DNA from: Streptomyces rubradiris
GTDB lineage: Bacteria > Actinomycetota > Actinomycetes > Streptomycetales > Streptomycetaceae
DNA: 64,000 nucleotides
Direction: 5' to 3'
Assembly (NCBI RefSeq): GCF_016860525.1
Contig: NZ_BNEA01000015.1
Location: forward strand, 4,092,001-4,156,000
The translations under genes were made by a program, and so were the position numbers. A model generated the notes under the pieces. The model searched no databases, was not told where the DNA came from, and was given only the letters and a program-made list of their open reading frames with translations. This document shows positions 16,143 through 23,967 of the stretch, piece by piece. Within the stretch, counting starts at the first letter, position 1; each line of letters begins with the position of its first letter.

Positions 16143-16862
16143 ATGGCCGAGTTGAACTACTCCTCCTACCTCCAGACGGACGTGCTGCTGTCGCTCCAGA
16201 GGACACGGATACCCGCGACAGCCGACCGGACCGTGGTCCTGGCCGAGCACTTCTTTATCGTCGCCCACCAGTCCTGCGAGCTGTGGCTCAAGCAGGTCGT
16301 GGCGGACCTGAGCCTGGCCAGGGACCTGCTGTCCTCCACAGGCCGGCCTGCCGACACGGTGGACACCAGCGTGGAACTCCTACAGCGGTCCGCAGAACTC
16401 CTCCGCGTCCTGCACGAACAGGTACTCGCCCTGGAACGCCTCCCACTGCGCCACTTTGTCCGGTTCCGGCCCTATCTCGGCACGGCCAGCGGGGCGCAGT
16501 CACAGCAGTTCATGACGGTCGGCGAGTTGCTCGGGGACAGCGGTGAGGAGGGCGAACTGTACCGGGCGTTCGAGGACTGCGCCGACCACCACGGATGCAC
16601 CGTGGCCGAAGTCTGCCGGCTCGGGATCACCGGTGGCGGCTTGCACCGGGTGGCCGAGGCCCTACTCGACGTCGGCAACGGCTACTGGCGCTGGAAGGTG
16701 GCCCACCTCGGCCTGATGTCGAAGATGGTCGGAGGCCAGCGGGGCACCGGTGGAACGACCGGTGAGGAGTACCTCATGCGCAGGATCACTCTGCCCTTCC
16801 CCGAGCTGCGGCGGCTGCGCGGCGCCCTGCACGCTGAGGAACTCGCCGCCAGCCCGGCGTGA
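16143..16862 (+). CDS. Tryptophan 2,3-dioxygenase
   Basis: A 239-residue heme dioxygenase that opens the indole ring of tryptophan (or a modified tryptophan) to N-formylkynurenine. FIVAHQSCELWLKQ carries the active-site His42, RFRPYLGTASGAQSQQF is the conserved substrate segment, YWRWKVAHLGL carries the proximal heme ligand His188, and GTGGTTGEEYL is the C-terminal loop that closes on substrate. It is somewhat shorter than catabolic TDO, like versions found in antibiotic clusters. No kynureninase or formamidase gene sits beside it, so this is not a catabolic kynurenine operon. It is translated directly after the thioesterase gene. Confidence 0.94.
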   Translation: MAELNYSSYLQTDVLLSLQRTRIPATADRTVVLAEHFFIVAHQSCELWLKQVVADLSLARDLLSSTGRPADTVDTSVELLQRSAELLRVLHEQVLALERLPLRHFVRFRPYLGTASGAQSQQFMTVGELLGDSGEEGELYRAFEDCADHHGCTVAEVCRLGITGGGLHRVAEALLDVGNGYWRWKVAHLGLMSKMVGGQRGTGGTTGEEYLMRRITLPFPELRRLRGALHAEELAASPA

Positions 16863-16915
16863 CACGCACGGCACCGGGACTTTCACTCTGTCCCCACGAG
16901 ACGAAGGCGGTTTTC

Positions 16916-17143
16916 ATGACAGCGGACGAGACCCCCGGCCTCCATCACGTCGTCGTCAACGACGAGCAGCAGTACTCGGTCTGGCCGGCAGACCAGGCCG
17001 TCCCGGCAGGCTGGTCGCCCGTAGGAATCACCAGCACGCTGGACGCGTGTCTCTCCCGTATAGACCGTGAGTGGACGGACCTGCGGCCGCACAGCCTTCG
17101 GGCTGCCGGCCCGGTACGGCCCCCCGTCGGCGAGAACAGCTGA
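16916..17143 (+). CDS. MbtH-like protein
   Basis: A 75-residue MbtH-family protein. It has the invariant tryptophan pattern: HHVVVNDEQQYSVWP, VPAGWSPVG and SRIDREWTDLRP. MbtH proteins bind adenylation domains and are needed for their folding or activity. The only adenylation domain in the window is the A-PCP didomain at 3181, so it is the likely partner although the genes are 12 kb apart. The gene begins 53 bases after the dioxygenase and ends three bases before the next start. Confidence 0.95.
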   Translation: MTADETPGLHHVVVNDEQQYSVWPADQAVPAGWSPVGITSTLDACLSRIDREWTDLRPHSLRAAGPVRPPVGENS

Positions 17144-17146
17144 TCC

Positions 17147-17758
17147 ATGATGGACATCGACGTAGCGGACATGACGGTGCGGCAGCGCGAGCGGTTGCTG
17201 CTGTGGAGCGTGGTCCCCCGGCCGGTGGCCATGGTGAGTACGGTCTCCTCGCACGGGGCGATCAACCTGGCCCCCTTCTCGTACTACACGGCTGTGGGGT
17301 ACTCCCCCATGGCCCTGCTCTTCTGTGTCGGCCGTCGGGCCGACGGCAGCGAGAAGGACTCGTGCCGCAATGCCCGGGTGCCGGCCGAAGGGGGCACCGG
17401 AGAGTTCACCATCAATGTGCTGATCGAAAAGCATGCCGAGGCCGCCACCGCCTCCGCGAGACCGCTGCCGTACGGACAATCGGAGTACGAATCAGCTGGG
17501 CTGCGGCCGTTGCCCGGCCGGAGAGTCCGCTGCCCCCGTATCGAAGGGTCCCCCATCGCCTTCGAATGCCGGACGTCCGCGGTGGTCCCGGTCGGGGACC
17601 ACTTCGTCGTCATCGGAGAGGTGGTCCACGTCACTGCGGAGGAGGGGTTGATCGACGAAGTCGACTTCCACGTCGACCTGGACCGACTGGGATCCGTCGG
17701 CCGCATGGGTGCCGCGGACTACGTCCGCACGTCGGACCGCTACGTCGTGGGCGGATGA
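17147..17758 (+). CDS. Flavin reductase-like FMN-binding protein (flavoredoxin type)
   Basis: A 203-residue protein of the DIM6/NTAB flavin-reductase-like group. PRPVAMVSTVSSHGAINLAPFSYYTAVGYSPMALLFCVG is the split-barrel FMN site, followed by GEFTINVLIEKHAEAATASA and a late GEVVHVTAEEGLID strand. It is clearly different from the HpaC-type reductase at 6005. It could reduce flavin for the KMO-like, LLM or halogenase enzymes, or act as an oxidoreductase on an intermediate. The start is ATG three bases after the MbtH stop; a second ATG follows at once. Confidence 0.85.
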   Translation: MMDIDVADMTVRQRERLLLWSVVPRPVAMVSTVSSHGAINLAPFSYYTAVGYSPMALLFCVGRRADGSEKDSCRNARVPAEGGTGEFTINVLIEKHAEAATASARPLPYGQSEYESAGLRPLPGRRVRCPRIEGSPIAFECRTSAVVPVGDHFVVIGEVVHVTAEEGLIDEVDFHVDLDRLGSVGRMGAADYVRTSDRYVVGG

Positions 17759-17844
17759 GGCCGGATTCCACCGCCCGGATGTCACCTCTGAGCGCTTCGA
17801 ACCGTTGAGAAGGTGGGTTGCTGCCAGGCACAGGGAGCAGCCTG

Positions 17845-18540
17845 ATGGCGGTGAGGCGACACAGGAGGGTGCGGCCGTTGGATGTCTACGATGCGGTGGC
17901 CACGCGTCGGGCTGTGCGGAAATTCACCTCTGAGCACGTCCCCAAGGAAGTGCTCACGAGAGTGCTCTCGGCCGCATCCAGGGCGCCGTCCGGAGCGAAT
18001 CTACAACCGTGGCACACCTATGTCCTGACCGGTAAGCGACTGGAGAAGCTCAAGGAACAGGCCGTCGCGCGAGCTGCAGCGGGGGATCCAGGAGACGAAC
18101 CGCAGTACGAGATGTACCCACGTGATCTCAAATCTCCCTATCGAGAGCGCCGCTGGGCCGCCGCCGAGAAGCGGTACGGCGCTCTCGGCATCTCCCGCGA
18201 CGACCGAGCCGCCCGCCGCGAGGCGGTCATCGCGAACTGGCACTGCTTCGGCGCGCCCGCCGCTCTTTTCTCCTACATCGACCAGGACATGGGACCGTCC
18301 CAGTGGGCCGATGTCGGCATGTACCTTCAGACCGTCATGCTGTTGCTGCGGGCTGAGGGACTACACAGCTGCCCGCAGATGGCATGGTCGGTGTATCACC
18401 GCACGGTTGCCGACATCGTCTCTCCCGCCGAGCCACTCGTCCTCTTCTGCGGCGTATCGGTGGGTCATGCGGATCCGACCGGACCGTGCGTCCGCGTGGA
18501 CCGTGCCCCGCTCGACGAGACGGTGACTTTCCTCGACTGA
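17845..18540 (+). CDS. Nitroreductase-family oxidoreductase
   Basis: A 231-residue FMN protein. AVATRRAVRKFTSEHVPKEVLTRVLSAASRAPSGANLQPWH is the nitroreductase N-terminal FMN-binding signature (T-RRS-x-R-x-F, then APS-x-xN-QPW). Later ADVGMYLQTVMLLLRAEGLHSCPQMAW matches the dimer-interface helix. Members reduce nitro groups or quinones, or catalyse dehydrogenation and dehalogenation. Here it closes the rightward run, 86 bases after the FMN-binding protein, so oxidation or reduction of an aromatic intermediate is likely but not specified. ATG at 17845 has GGGAGCAG upstream. Confidence 0.87.
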   Translation: MAVRRHRRVRPLDVYDAVATRRAVRKFTSEHVPKEVLTRVLSAASRAPSGANLQPWHTYVLTGKRLEKLKEQAVARAAAGDPGDEPQYEMYPRDLKSPYRERRWAAAEKRYGALGISRDDRAARREAVIANWHCFGAPAALFSYIDQDMGPSQWADVGMYLQTVMLLLRAEGLHSCPQMAWSVYHRTVADIVSPAEPLVLFCGVSVGHADPTGPCVRVDRAPLDETVTFLD

Positions 18541-18630
18541 CTGCCGGCGCACCCCCTGCGGTCCCGCTGAGCAAGTGCCGGCCCAGGCACATCCGCCTAG
18601 GGGTTCCACGGGGGAGCGCCCCCTTCCCAC

Positions 18631-18652
18631 AGCCCCGGGAAATCGGGCTTTT
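18631..18652 (+). terminator. Weak terminator after the nitroreductase gene
   Basis: Short stem AGCCC/GGGCT followed by TTTT, about 90 bases past the stop codon. It is the only plausible end signal for the rightward biosynthetic run. Confidence 0.4.
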
Positions 18653-18723
18653 GAGGCCCCACGTCGGCACCACCCGTCTGACACGTCAGCAGACGAATTC
18701 GGGACGAAGAGACCCCTCCAACC

Positions 18724-18780
18724 GCGTTTCCACAGGTCAGATGGGCCGTAACAGGTGGAGCCCCGGGAGTCGGACCCGAA
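18724..18780 (+). repeat. Distal imperfect copy of the tRNA-Ala 3' end (degenerate att site)
   Basis: About 57 bases starting GCGTTTCCACAGGTCAG and containing GTGGAGCC and GGGAGTCGGACCC. It aligns by eye at roughly 80% with 19434-19491, which runs into the T-arm and acceptor end of tRNA-Ala. A second copy of a tRNA 3' end on the far side of an integrase remnant is what an old integration leaves. Confidence 0.65.
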
Positions 18781-18879
18781 GAGGGCGATGCTCCGTCCTG
18801 CATCTTTACCCAGCCTTTGAGCGAGAGCGGGACGGCCATTGCGGCGGCGCAGGTCGCGCGGCCGCCGTGCGGGCCGGTG

Positions 18880-19190
18880 CTCCGGCGGAGGGGTCGTTGA
18901 CCCACTGCTGGACCATCTCGCGGGTGATACCGCCTTCTCCGTCCCGAACAAAGCGGCTCTTGGACCACGGCGCCATGTTCTGCTCGACCAGCCGCCGGTA
19001 TTTCGCCTTGGTGGCACCCTGGACACCGGTGAGCAATCCGCTTCAGGGCGAAGGGCTCGAACATCTCCTGCGGACTCCGCGGGTCGCTCACGAACCCATG
19101 GCCGCGTATCCAGCCGGGAGGCCACCGCTGACCGTGTCCGTTCACCAGGCCCCGGAAGCGCTCGGCAGCTACGCGGTCGGTGAAGATCTC
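18880..19190 (-). pseudogene. Remnant of a tyrosine-type site-specific integrase (N-terminal part, frameshifted)
   Basis: Translation of the minus strand from about 19190 gives FTDRVAAERFRGLVNGHG, QRWPPGWIRGHGF and EMFEPFALKRI. After a one-base frame change it continues LLTGVQGATKAKYRRL, EQNMAPW, ITREMVQQWVND. These are the N-terminal core-binding segments of actinobacterial tyrosine integrases. The reading then loses similarity, and the catalytic domain with its R-H-R-Y residues is missing. It lies directly beside the 3' end of tRNA-Ala, between the two direct repeats, so it is the decayed integrase of an element once inserted there. Confidence 0.75.
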
Positions 19191-19433
19191 GGGCGCGCGG
19201 CAAGCGGGAGGCCGGGCAGAAGTCCCGTCTCAGCCCTCGGCGGCCCGGCTCGGCGAGCGGTACCAGCCGAGCAACCACACTCCCCGGAGCCCGGAACCAC
19301 TGGGCATCGCCCCGTCTCAGGGCGAGCATCGCGCCTCACCCCACCGGGCGGTGCGACGACCTCACAGCACCGGGTCCGACCCCGTGTGCGCACACGGTGC
19401 GCACACCAGAATGACCAAAACCCCCTCTCACCA

Positions 19434-19491
19434 GCGTTTCCGCAGGTCAGAGGGGGTCTGAAGAAGTGGAGCCTAGGGGAGTCGAACCCCT
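19434..19491 (+). repeat. Proximal att-like repeat including the tRNA-Ala 3' end
   Basis: Partner of the repeat at 18724, starting GCGTTTCCGCAGGTCAG and extending through the tRNA acceptor and T-arm (GTGGAGCCTAGGGGAGTCG). The two copies are about 710 bases apart and in direct orientation. Confidence 0.65.
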
Positions 19492-19539
19492 GACATCCGC
19501 CATGCAAAGACGGCGCTCTACCAACTGAGCTAAGGCCCC
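19467..19539 (-). tRNA. tRNA-Ala(UGC)
   Basis: 73 bases reading leftward from GGGGCCTTAGCTCAGTTGG; the anticodon loop CTTTGCATG gives TGC, the T-arm is GGGGTTCGACTCCCC, and the acceptor pairs GGGGCCT with AGGCTCC (one G-U). CCA is not encoded. This gene served as an integration target. Confidence 0.96.
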
Positions 19540-19672
19540 GGGAAAGCAGCGGCCGGCCGGAAGGGTCAGTATCCGGCGCGTGCCGCAGACCAGAGTACCG
19601 GGTCACCCCCCGTATCCCGCAAAAAGATTGGGGGTCCCCGCGGATGACCACTCTCCGTAAGATGCTCGACGT

Positions 19673-19690
19673 GGTTCGCTACAGCGAACC
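19673..19690. promoter_or_regulatory. Palindromic operator-like site upstream of the HTH gene
   Basis: GGTTCGCT-AC-AGCGAACC, a perfect 8-bp inverted repeat with a two-base centre, about 33 bases before the ATG at 19723 and ten bases after a good -10-like hexamer TAAGAT (19658-19663). The position suits autorepression by the HTH protein it precedes. Confidence 0.5.
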
Positions 19691-19722
19691 GCGGTTTTCA
19701 GGGGAAGCGATGGGGAGACGCA

Positions 19723-20271
19723 ATGGACGCCGCACAGCAGGAAGCCACCGCCAGAGCGCGGGAGCTGCAGCGGAACTGGTACGGGGAGCCGCTGGGGGCG
19801 CTCTTCCGTAAGCTCATCGACGATCTCGGGCTGAACCAGGCACGGCTCGCGGCGGTCCTCGGCCTGTCCGCTCCGATGCTCTCCCAGCTGATGAGCGGCC
19901 AGCGCGCCAAGATCGGCAACCCCGCCGTCGTCCAGCGTGTCCAGTTGCTGCAGGAGTTGGCCTCCCAGGTCGCGGACGGCAGCGTCAGCGCCGCCGAGGC
20001 GACCGAGCGCATGGAGGAGATCAAGAAGTCACAGGGAGGCTCCGTGCTCAGCAACACCACCCAGACCGCCGGCAGCTCGGGCGCGCCCACGGTCAAGCGC
20101 GTGGTCCGGGAGATCCAGTCGCTGCTCCGCTCGGTGGCCGCCGCCGGTGACATCATCGACGCCGCCGACGCCCTCGCGCCGAGCCACCCCGAACTCGCCG
20201 AGTTCCTCCGCGTCTACGGTGCCGGCCGCACCGCCGACGCCGTCGCGCACTACCAGTCCCACCAGAGCTGA
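19723..20271 (+). CDS. Helix-turn-helix DNA-binding protein
   Basis: A 182-residue regulator. An XRE-like HTH is visible at about 25-65: FRKLIDDLGLNQARLAAVLGLSAPMLSQLMSGQRAKIGNP. A helical central region with a Ser/Thr-rich spacer follows, then a C-terminal helical domain (AEFLRVYGAGRTADAVAHY). Its genomic position next to a Ser/Thr kinase gene near oriC is one I associate with Streptomyces chromosomes generally, so it is a resident gene, not part of the scar. The regulatory target is unknown; the palindrome just upstream suggests self-control. Confidence 0.85.
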   Translation: MDAAQQEATARARELQRNWYGEPLGALFRKLIDDLGLNQARLAAVLGLSAPMLSQLMSGQRAKIGNPAVVQRVQLLQELASQVADGSVSAAEATERMEEIKKSQGGSVLSNTTQTAGSSGAPTVKRVVREIQSLLRSVAAAGDIIDAADALAPSHPELAEFLRVYGAGRTADAVAHYQSHQS

Positions 20272-20382
20272 CCCACGGGCCGGCGCACCGGGAGGGGCGG
20301 GCCGGCCGGGGCACGGTGCACCGGGTACGGGGTACGAGATCACCAGCGGGGCGCACAGGGCCACGAGGGGAGCGGCGGCTGC

Positions 20383-21843
20383 ATGGGTGAGGTCTTCGCC
20401 GGCCGGTACGAGCTGGCCGACCCGATCGGGCGCGGTGGCGTGGGCGCCGTGTGGCGGGCCTGGGACCACCGCCGGCGGCGTTACGTGGCCGCCAAGGTCC
20501 TTCAGCAGCGCGACGCCCACTCCCTGCTCCGCTTCGTCCGGGAGCAGGGGCTGCGCATCGACCATCCGCACGTCCTCGCCCCGGCCAGCTGGGCCGCCGA
20601 CGACGACAAGGTGCTGTTCACCATGGACCTGGTCACCGGCGGCTCCTTGGTCCACCTGGTCGGCGACTACGGCCCCCTCCCGCCCGCCTTCGTGTGCACG
20701 CTGCTCGACCAGTTGCTGTCCGGGCTCGCCGCCGTGCACGCCGAGGACGTCGTCCACCGGGACATCAAGCCCGCCAACGTGCTCCTCGAAGCCACCGGCA
20801 CCGGCCGCCCCCGGCTCAGGCTGTCCGACTTCGGCATCGCGATGCGGCTCGGCGAGCCCCGGCTGACGGAGACCAACCTCGTGGTGGGCACGCCCGGTTA
20901 CCTCGCCCCCGAACAGATGCTGGGCGCCGAACCAGACTTCCCGGCCGATCTGTTCGCCGTGGGGCTGGTCGCCCTCTATCTCCTCGAAGGCGCCAAGCCG
21001 GACACCAAGGCGCTCGTGCGGTACTTCCTGGAGAACGGCACGCCCGGCCCGCCCAAGGGCATCCCGGAACCGCTCTGGCAGGTCGTCGCCTCGCTGCTCC
21101 AGCCCGATCCCGCGGACCGGTTCCGTACGGCCACGGGGGCGCGCAAGGCGCTCGCCGCCGCGGCGGAACTCCTGCCGGAGCCTGGCATCGACGACGAACT
21201 CATCGAGATCTTCGACCAACTCGGCCCCCTGCCCCCCGGTTTCGGCCCCGAGGGCCCCCTCCGGCAGGCCCCCGGCGTCGCCCTGGAGCTGCTCCCCGAC
21301 GGCGACAGCACCCCGGCCCCGCCCGCCGGCACAGCCCCGCGGGAGGACCCGCACACCGGCACAGGTACGGGCGCGGGGGGCACAGGTACGGGCACGGGCA
21401 CGGGTACGGGACCAGGCACGGGTACGGACTCACGTACCGATACGGATCCCAGCGTCTCCTCCCCCACCGGCTCCCTGTCGGACACCGGAAGCTTCCGTAT
21501 CCCCCCGCCCCAGCAGCCCCCGGACCCGGCCCCCGGCTCCCGTCCCCTCCCGCCCGCACCCGCGCCCCCGCCCCCGCCCCTGTACACGCCCCCGGTCCAG
21601 GTGCCCGGACCAATGCCGAACGCCTTACCGGTCCCGCCCGTCGACACCACCACCGCCGCCTACACCGCCCGCGCCCCGCACCCGGCCCCGCCCCTCCCGG
21701 CCCCGTCACCCGCGCCCGGCCGGCGTCACCGGGGGCGGCGGGCGCTCCGGCGTCCGGGCCCCCCGGCGAAGGCCGTGATCCCCCTCCTGCTGCTGGCGCT
21801 CGTCTGCTACGCGGTGGGCTTCTGGGCGCTGACCCGGCTCTGA
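20383..21843 (+). CDS. Membrane-anchored Ser/Thr protein kinase
   Basis: A 486-residue Hanks-type kinase. The glycine loop IGRGGVGAVW is at 15-24, with Lys38 in AAKVL, catalytic HRDIKPAN at 125-132, DFG at 149-151 and GTPGYLAPEQ in the activation/P+1 region. All catalytic residues are present. The kinase domain ends near residue 265. A long low-complexity linker follows, first Gly-Thr repeats and then Pro-rich, and the protein ends with one transmembrane helix, VIPLLLLALVCYAVGFWALTRL. Unusually, the TM helix is at the very C-terminus, with no extracellular sensor such as PASTA. It follows the HTH gene by 111 bases. Confidence 0.93.
   Translation: MGEVFAGRYELADPIGRGGVGAVWRAWDHRRRRYVAAKVLQQRDAHSLLRFVREQGLRIDHPHVLAPASWAADDDKVLFTMDLVTGGSLVHLVGDYGPLPPAFVCTLLDQLLSGLAAVHAEDVVHRDIKPANVLLEATGTGRPRLRLSDFGIAMRLGEPRLTETNLVVGTPGYLAPEQMLGAEPDFPADLFAVGLVALYLLEGAKPDTKALVRYFLENGTPGPPKGIPEPLWQVVASLLQPDPADRFRTATGARKALAAAAELLPEPGIDDELIEIFDQLGPLPPGFGPEGPLRQAPGVALELLPDGDSTPAPPAGTAPREDPHTGTGTGAGGTGTGTGTGTGPGTGTDSRTDTDPSVSSPTGSLSDTGSFRIPPPQQPPDPAPGSRPLPPAPAPPPPPLYTPPVQVPGPMPNALPVPPVDTTTAAYTARAPHPAPPLPAPSPAPGRRHRGRRALRRPGPPAKAVIPLLLLALVCYAVGFWALTRL
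21355..21440 (+). repeat. Hexanucleotide Gly-Thr tandem repeat within the kinase gene
   Basis: Imperfect repeats of GGTACG/GGCACG-type hexamers encode a Gly-Thr run in the kinase linker. Such in-frame tracts can change length by slippage without breaking the frame. Confidence 0.7.
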
Positions 21844-21862
21844 GCAGGCACCGGTCCCGCCG

Positions 21863-23278
21863 TCACCGGGCCCGCGCGTGCCCTCGCCGGGCGGCCACCG
21901 TCCAGCCGCCGAGGACCAGCAGCAGTGCGGTCCCCGAGCCGATCCCCCCGACGGCGACCAGCCGCATCACCCCGTCACCGTCCCCGTCCCCCCGCCCCTC
22001 GGCGGCCGGGGTGACCACGCTCCCGAGGCCCCCGGTCAGCGCGGCGGCGCGGTCCGCGTCGCTGATCTCGAAGACGTCCTTTGGCACGGGCCCGCCGTCG
22101 TACGCGGGACCCGCGTGCGCCCGCCCGTCCACCCGCACCCGCAGCGTCACCTCGTACGGCCCCTGCCCGAACGGCTCGGCCAGCCGGGTGCTGAGGTGCA
22201 CGACGAGGTAGTAGTCACCGGCGAACCGTACGGAGGTCACCCCGGCGGGTACGGCGTACCGGTTGGCGTACTCCACCGGCGGCAGCGGGGCGAGCGCGGT
22301 GGGCTTGGCGGTGCCGGTGTAGCCGGCGGAGGAGTCGTCGACGGCGCCGCGGACGGGGTTGTGGAGGGAGAGGGTCAGGGCCCCGCCGACGTAGCCGTGG
22401 CCTTGGGCGCCCCCCAGCTCGGCGGAGGCGTGCAGCCTTTGGCCCCAGTCCACCGGGACCTTGTAGAACCGGGTCTCGCCGGGGGAGAGCGCCGTCCGCC
22501 AGACGCCCTGGCCCACGGTGCGCGCGGTCGCGAACCCGGTGCCGCCGGAGCGTTCGCGGGGCCGGCCGGAGGGGGGCTCGGGACTGGCGGAGTCCCAGTC
22601 GCGCGGCGGGGTCGTGGAGCCGGCCCGGACCAGGCCCGGTTCCGTGACGGGCGCGATCTCCAGGTCCCACCGCGCGGCCCCGGCCGTCGCGTCCGCCCGC
22701 CCGGTGTCGAGCCGCTCGACGAGCAGGTAGTACGTGCCGCTGCCCTGGCACAGCGCCTTGCCGGTCTCGCGCTGCCCCAGGGCCGTGACCGGGCGCGGGC
22801 TGATCCCGGCGCCGAAGCGCGCGGAGGCGTAGGAGCAGGAGGTGCCGTTCGCGTTCCGGAGCGAGACGCGGATGCCGTCGGTGGCGGAGACGGCCGCGTC
22901 GGGGGGCGGTACGGCCGTGACGGGGACGTACGCCGTCTCCGCGGCGGTGAGCCGGAGGCGGTAGTACAGCCTCGCGGCACGGGGGAGGGAGCTGCGGTAG
23001 GTGTGGCGGGCGTCCAGCAGAACGGCGCCCGCGGTGTCCGGCGCGCCCACGACGGTACGGGCACCGGGCGTGAAGGCGTAGGCGTCCCCGGCCGGCGGAT
23101 CGGCCCGCGCGGCGGCCGTCGGGGCGGCCGTCGGGGCGACGAGGGACCAGAGTCCCAGCAGCAGCACCACCACCGCGCACCGGGCGGCGGCGCCCCCGCG
23201 CCCCCGCGCCGTACCCCCTCGGCCCCGCACGCGCCACACCCCCACTCGTCGGACACCGCACCGCGTCGCGGGCTCCAT
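21863..23278 (-). CDS. Secreted/membrane-anchored protein of unknown function
   Basis: About 471 residues. An arginine-rich start precedes a hydrophobic segment (CAVVVLLLGLWSLVAPTAAPTAAARA), a probable signal peptide. The body is beta-rich with repeated phrases such as YYRLRLTAAETAYVPV, YYLLVERLDTG, ETRFYKVPVDWGQRLHASAELGG and GDYYLVVHLS, resembling the bacterial pre-peptidase C-like or PPC beta-sandwich pattern. A C-terminal TM helix (LVAVGGIGSGTALLLVLGGWTVAARRG) anchors it with the body outside. The start is unsure: ATG 23278 has an awkwardly close purine tract and a GTG at 23320 is possible. It converges with the kinase gene; function unknown. Confidence 0.75.
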   Translation of the reverse strand: MEPATRCGVRRVGVWRVRGRGGTARGRGGAAARCAVVVLLLGLWSLVAPTAAPTAAARADPPAGDAYAFTPGARTVVGAPDTAGAVLLDARHTYRSSLPRAARLYYRLRLTAAETAYVPVTAVPPPDAAVSATDGIRVSLRNANGTSCSYASARFGAGISPRPVTALGQRETGKALCQGSGTYYLLVERLDTGRADATAGAARWDLEIAPVTEPGLVRAGSTTPPRDWDSASPEPPSGRPRERSGGTGFATARTVGQGVWRTALSPGETRFYKVPVDWGQRLHASAELGGAQGHGYVGGALTLSLHNPVRGAVDDSSAGYTGTAKPTALAPLPPVEYANRYAVPAGVTSVRFAGDYYLVVHLSTRLAEPFGQGPYEVTLRVRVDGRAHAGPAYDGGPVPKDVFEISDADRAAALTGGLGSVVTPAAEGRGDGDGDGVMRLVAVGGIGSGTALLLVLGGWTVAARRGHARAR

Positions 23279-23425
23279 CCTTCCCCGGCCGGCCCTGCGC
23301 CATCCGGGCAACGGGTACACCCGTCCGAAACGTCCGGCCCCCGCGGCGCCACGTACGGCCCCGGCTACCCCGGCCCGCGAGCCCCCGCAACCCGGGGGCG
23401 CCCCCGCGACGCCCCCGACAACGCA

Positions 23426-23455
23426 GAACCCCGGCCGCTCGGGCGACCGGGGTCT
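23426..23455 (-). terminator. Terminator hairpin downstream of the DLW-39 gene
   Basis: ACCCCGG and CCGGGGT pair around a GC-rich loop, about 35 bases after the small-protein stop on the minus strand. Confidence 0.55.
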
Positions 23456-23488
23456 GTACAGATTCGGTATCGGTTCCGACAGGGGGAC

Positions 23489-23617
23489 TCACGAACCCGT
23501 GGGCACGGAGTCAGTCGCCTCCGTCCACAGGTCCTGCTCGGCGCGATCCGCCTGGATCTGGCGGTACACGAGGAGCCCGCCGATGGCGGCCAGTGCGACC
23601 AGGAGCAGCTTCTTCAC
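23489..23617 (-). CDS. DLW-39 family small membrane protein
   Basis: A 42-residue protein: MKKLLLVALAAIGGLLVYRQ forms one membrane helix, followed by QADRAEQDLWTEATDSV. The DLW-x-EAT motif and length of about 40 residues define the DLW-39 family, which is conserved in actinobacteria but of unknown function. The GTG start is preceded by GACGAGGTC. It lies alone in its operon, as far as can be seen, between a secreted-protein gene and the divergent gene at 23968. Confidence 0.88.
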   Translation of the reverse strand: MKKLLLVALAAIGGLLVYRQIQADRAEQDLWTEATDSVPTGS

Positions 23618-23967
23618 CGCGCGACCTCGTCTTTCCTTGACGTAGGGGACCTCTGGCGCCCGACTATACACACCGCCCGATATCGGTCGGTGACCTGCGT
23701 CGGCGCCCAACTCCCGCACCCGGCGGCGCAGTAGGCGGGGCCGGACGCCGTACCGACCGGAGCGTGACCGGGCCCCCACGGACGGTTAATTTGCTCCCCC
23801 TTCGGACGCACTCATCGCCTTTTAGAGGGTTTTCTCCCTCCTTGCGGCCATCCGAGTGGTGTTCATCGGAACATCGACGCGCCACGGGCGTCGGTCCACC
23901 ACATCGCGACCCTCATACACATCATGAACAAAGTACGCAAATCGCCCAACCCGAAAGTGAGGGGATC
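23618..23967. other. Gene-free interval with divergent promoters expected
   Basis: About 350 bases between the leftward DLW-39 gene and the rightward secreted-protein gene. It contains AT-rich patches (GGTTAATTTG near 23785 and CTTTTAGAGGG near 23820) and a small GAGGG/CCCTC hairpin; no gene is evident. Confidence 0.5.
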
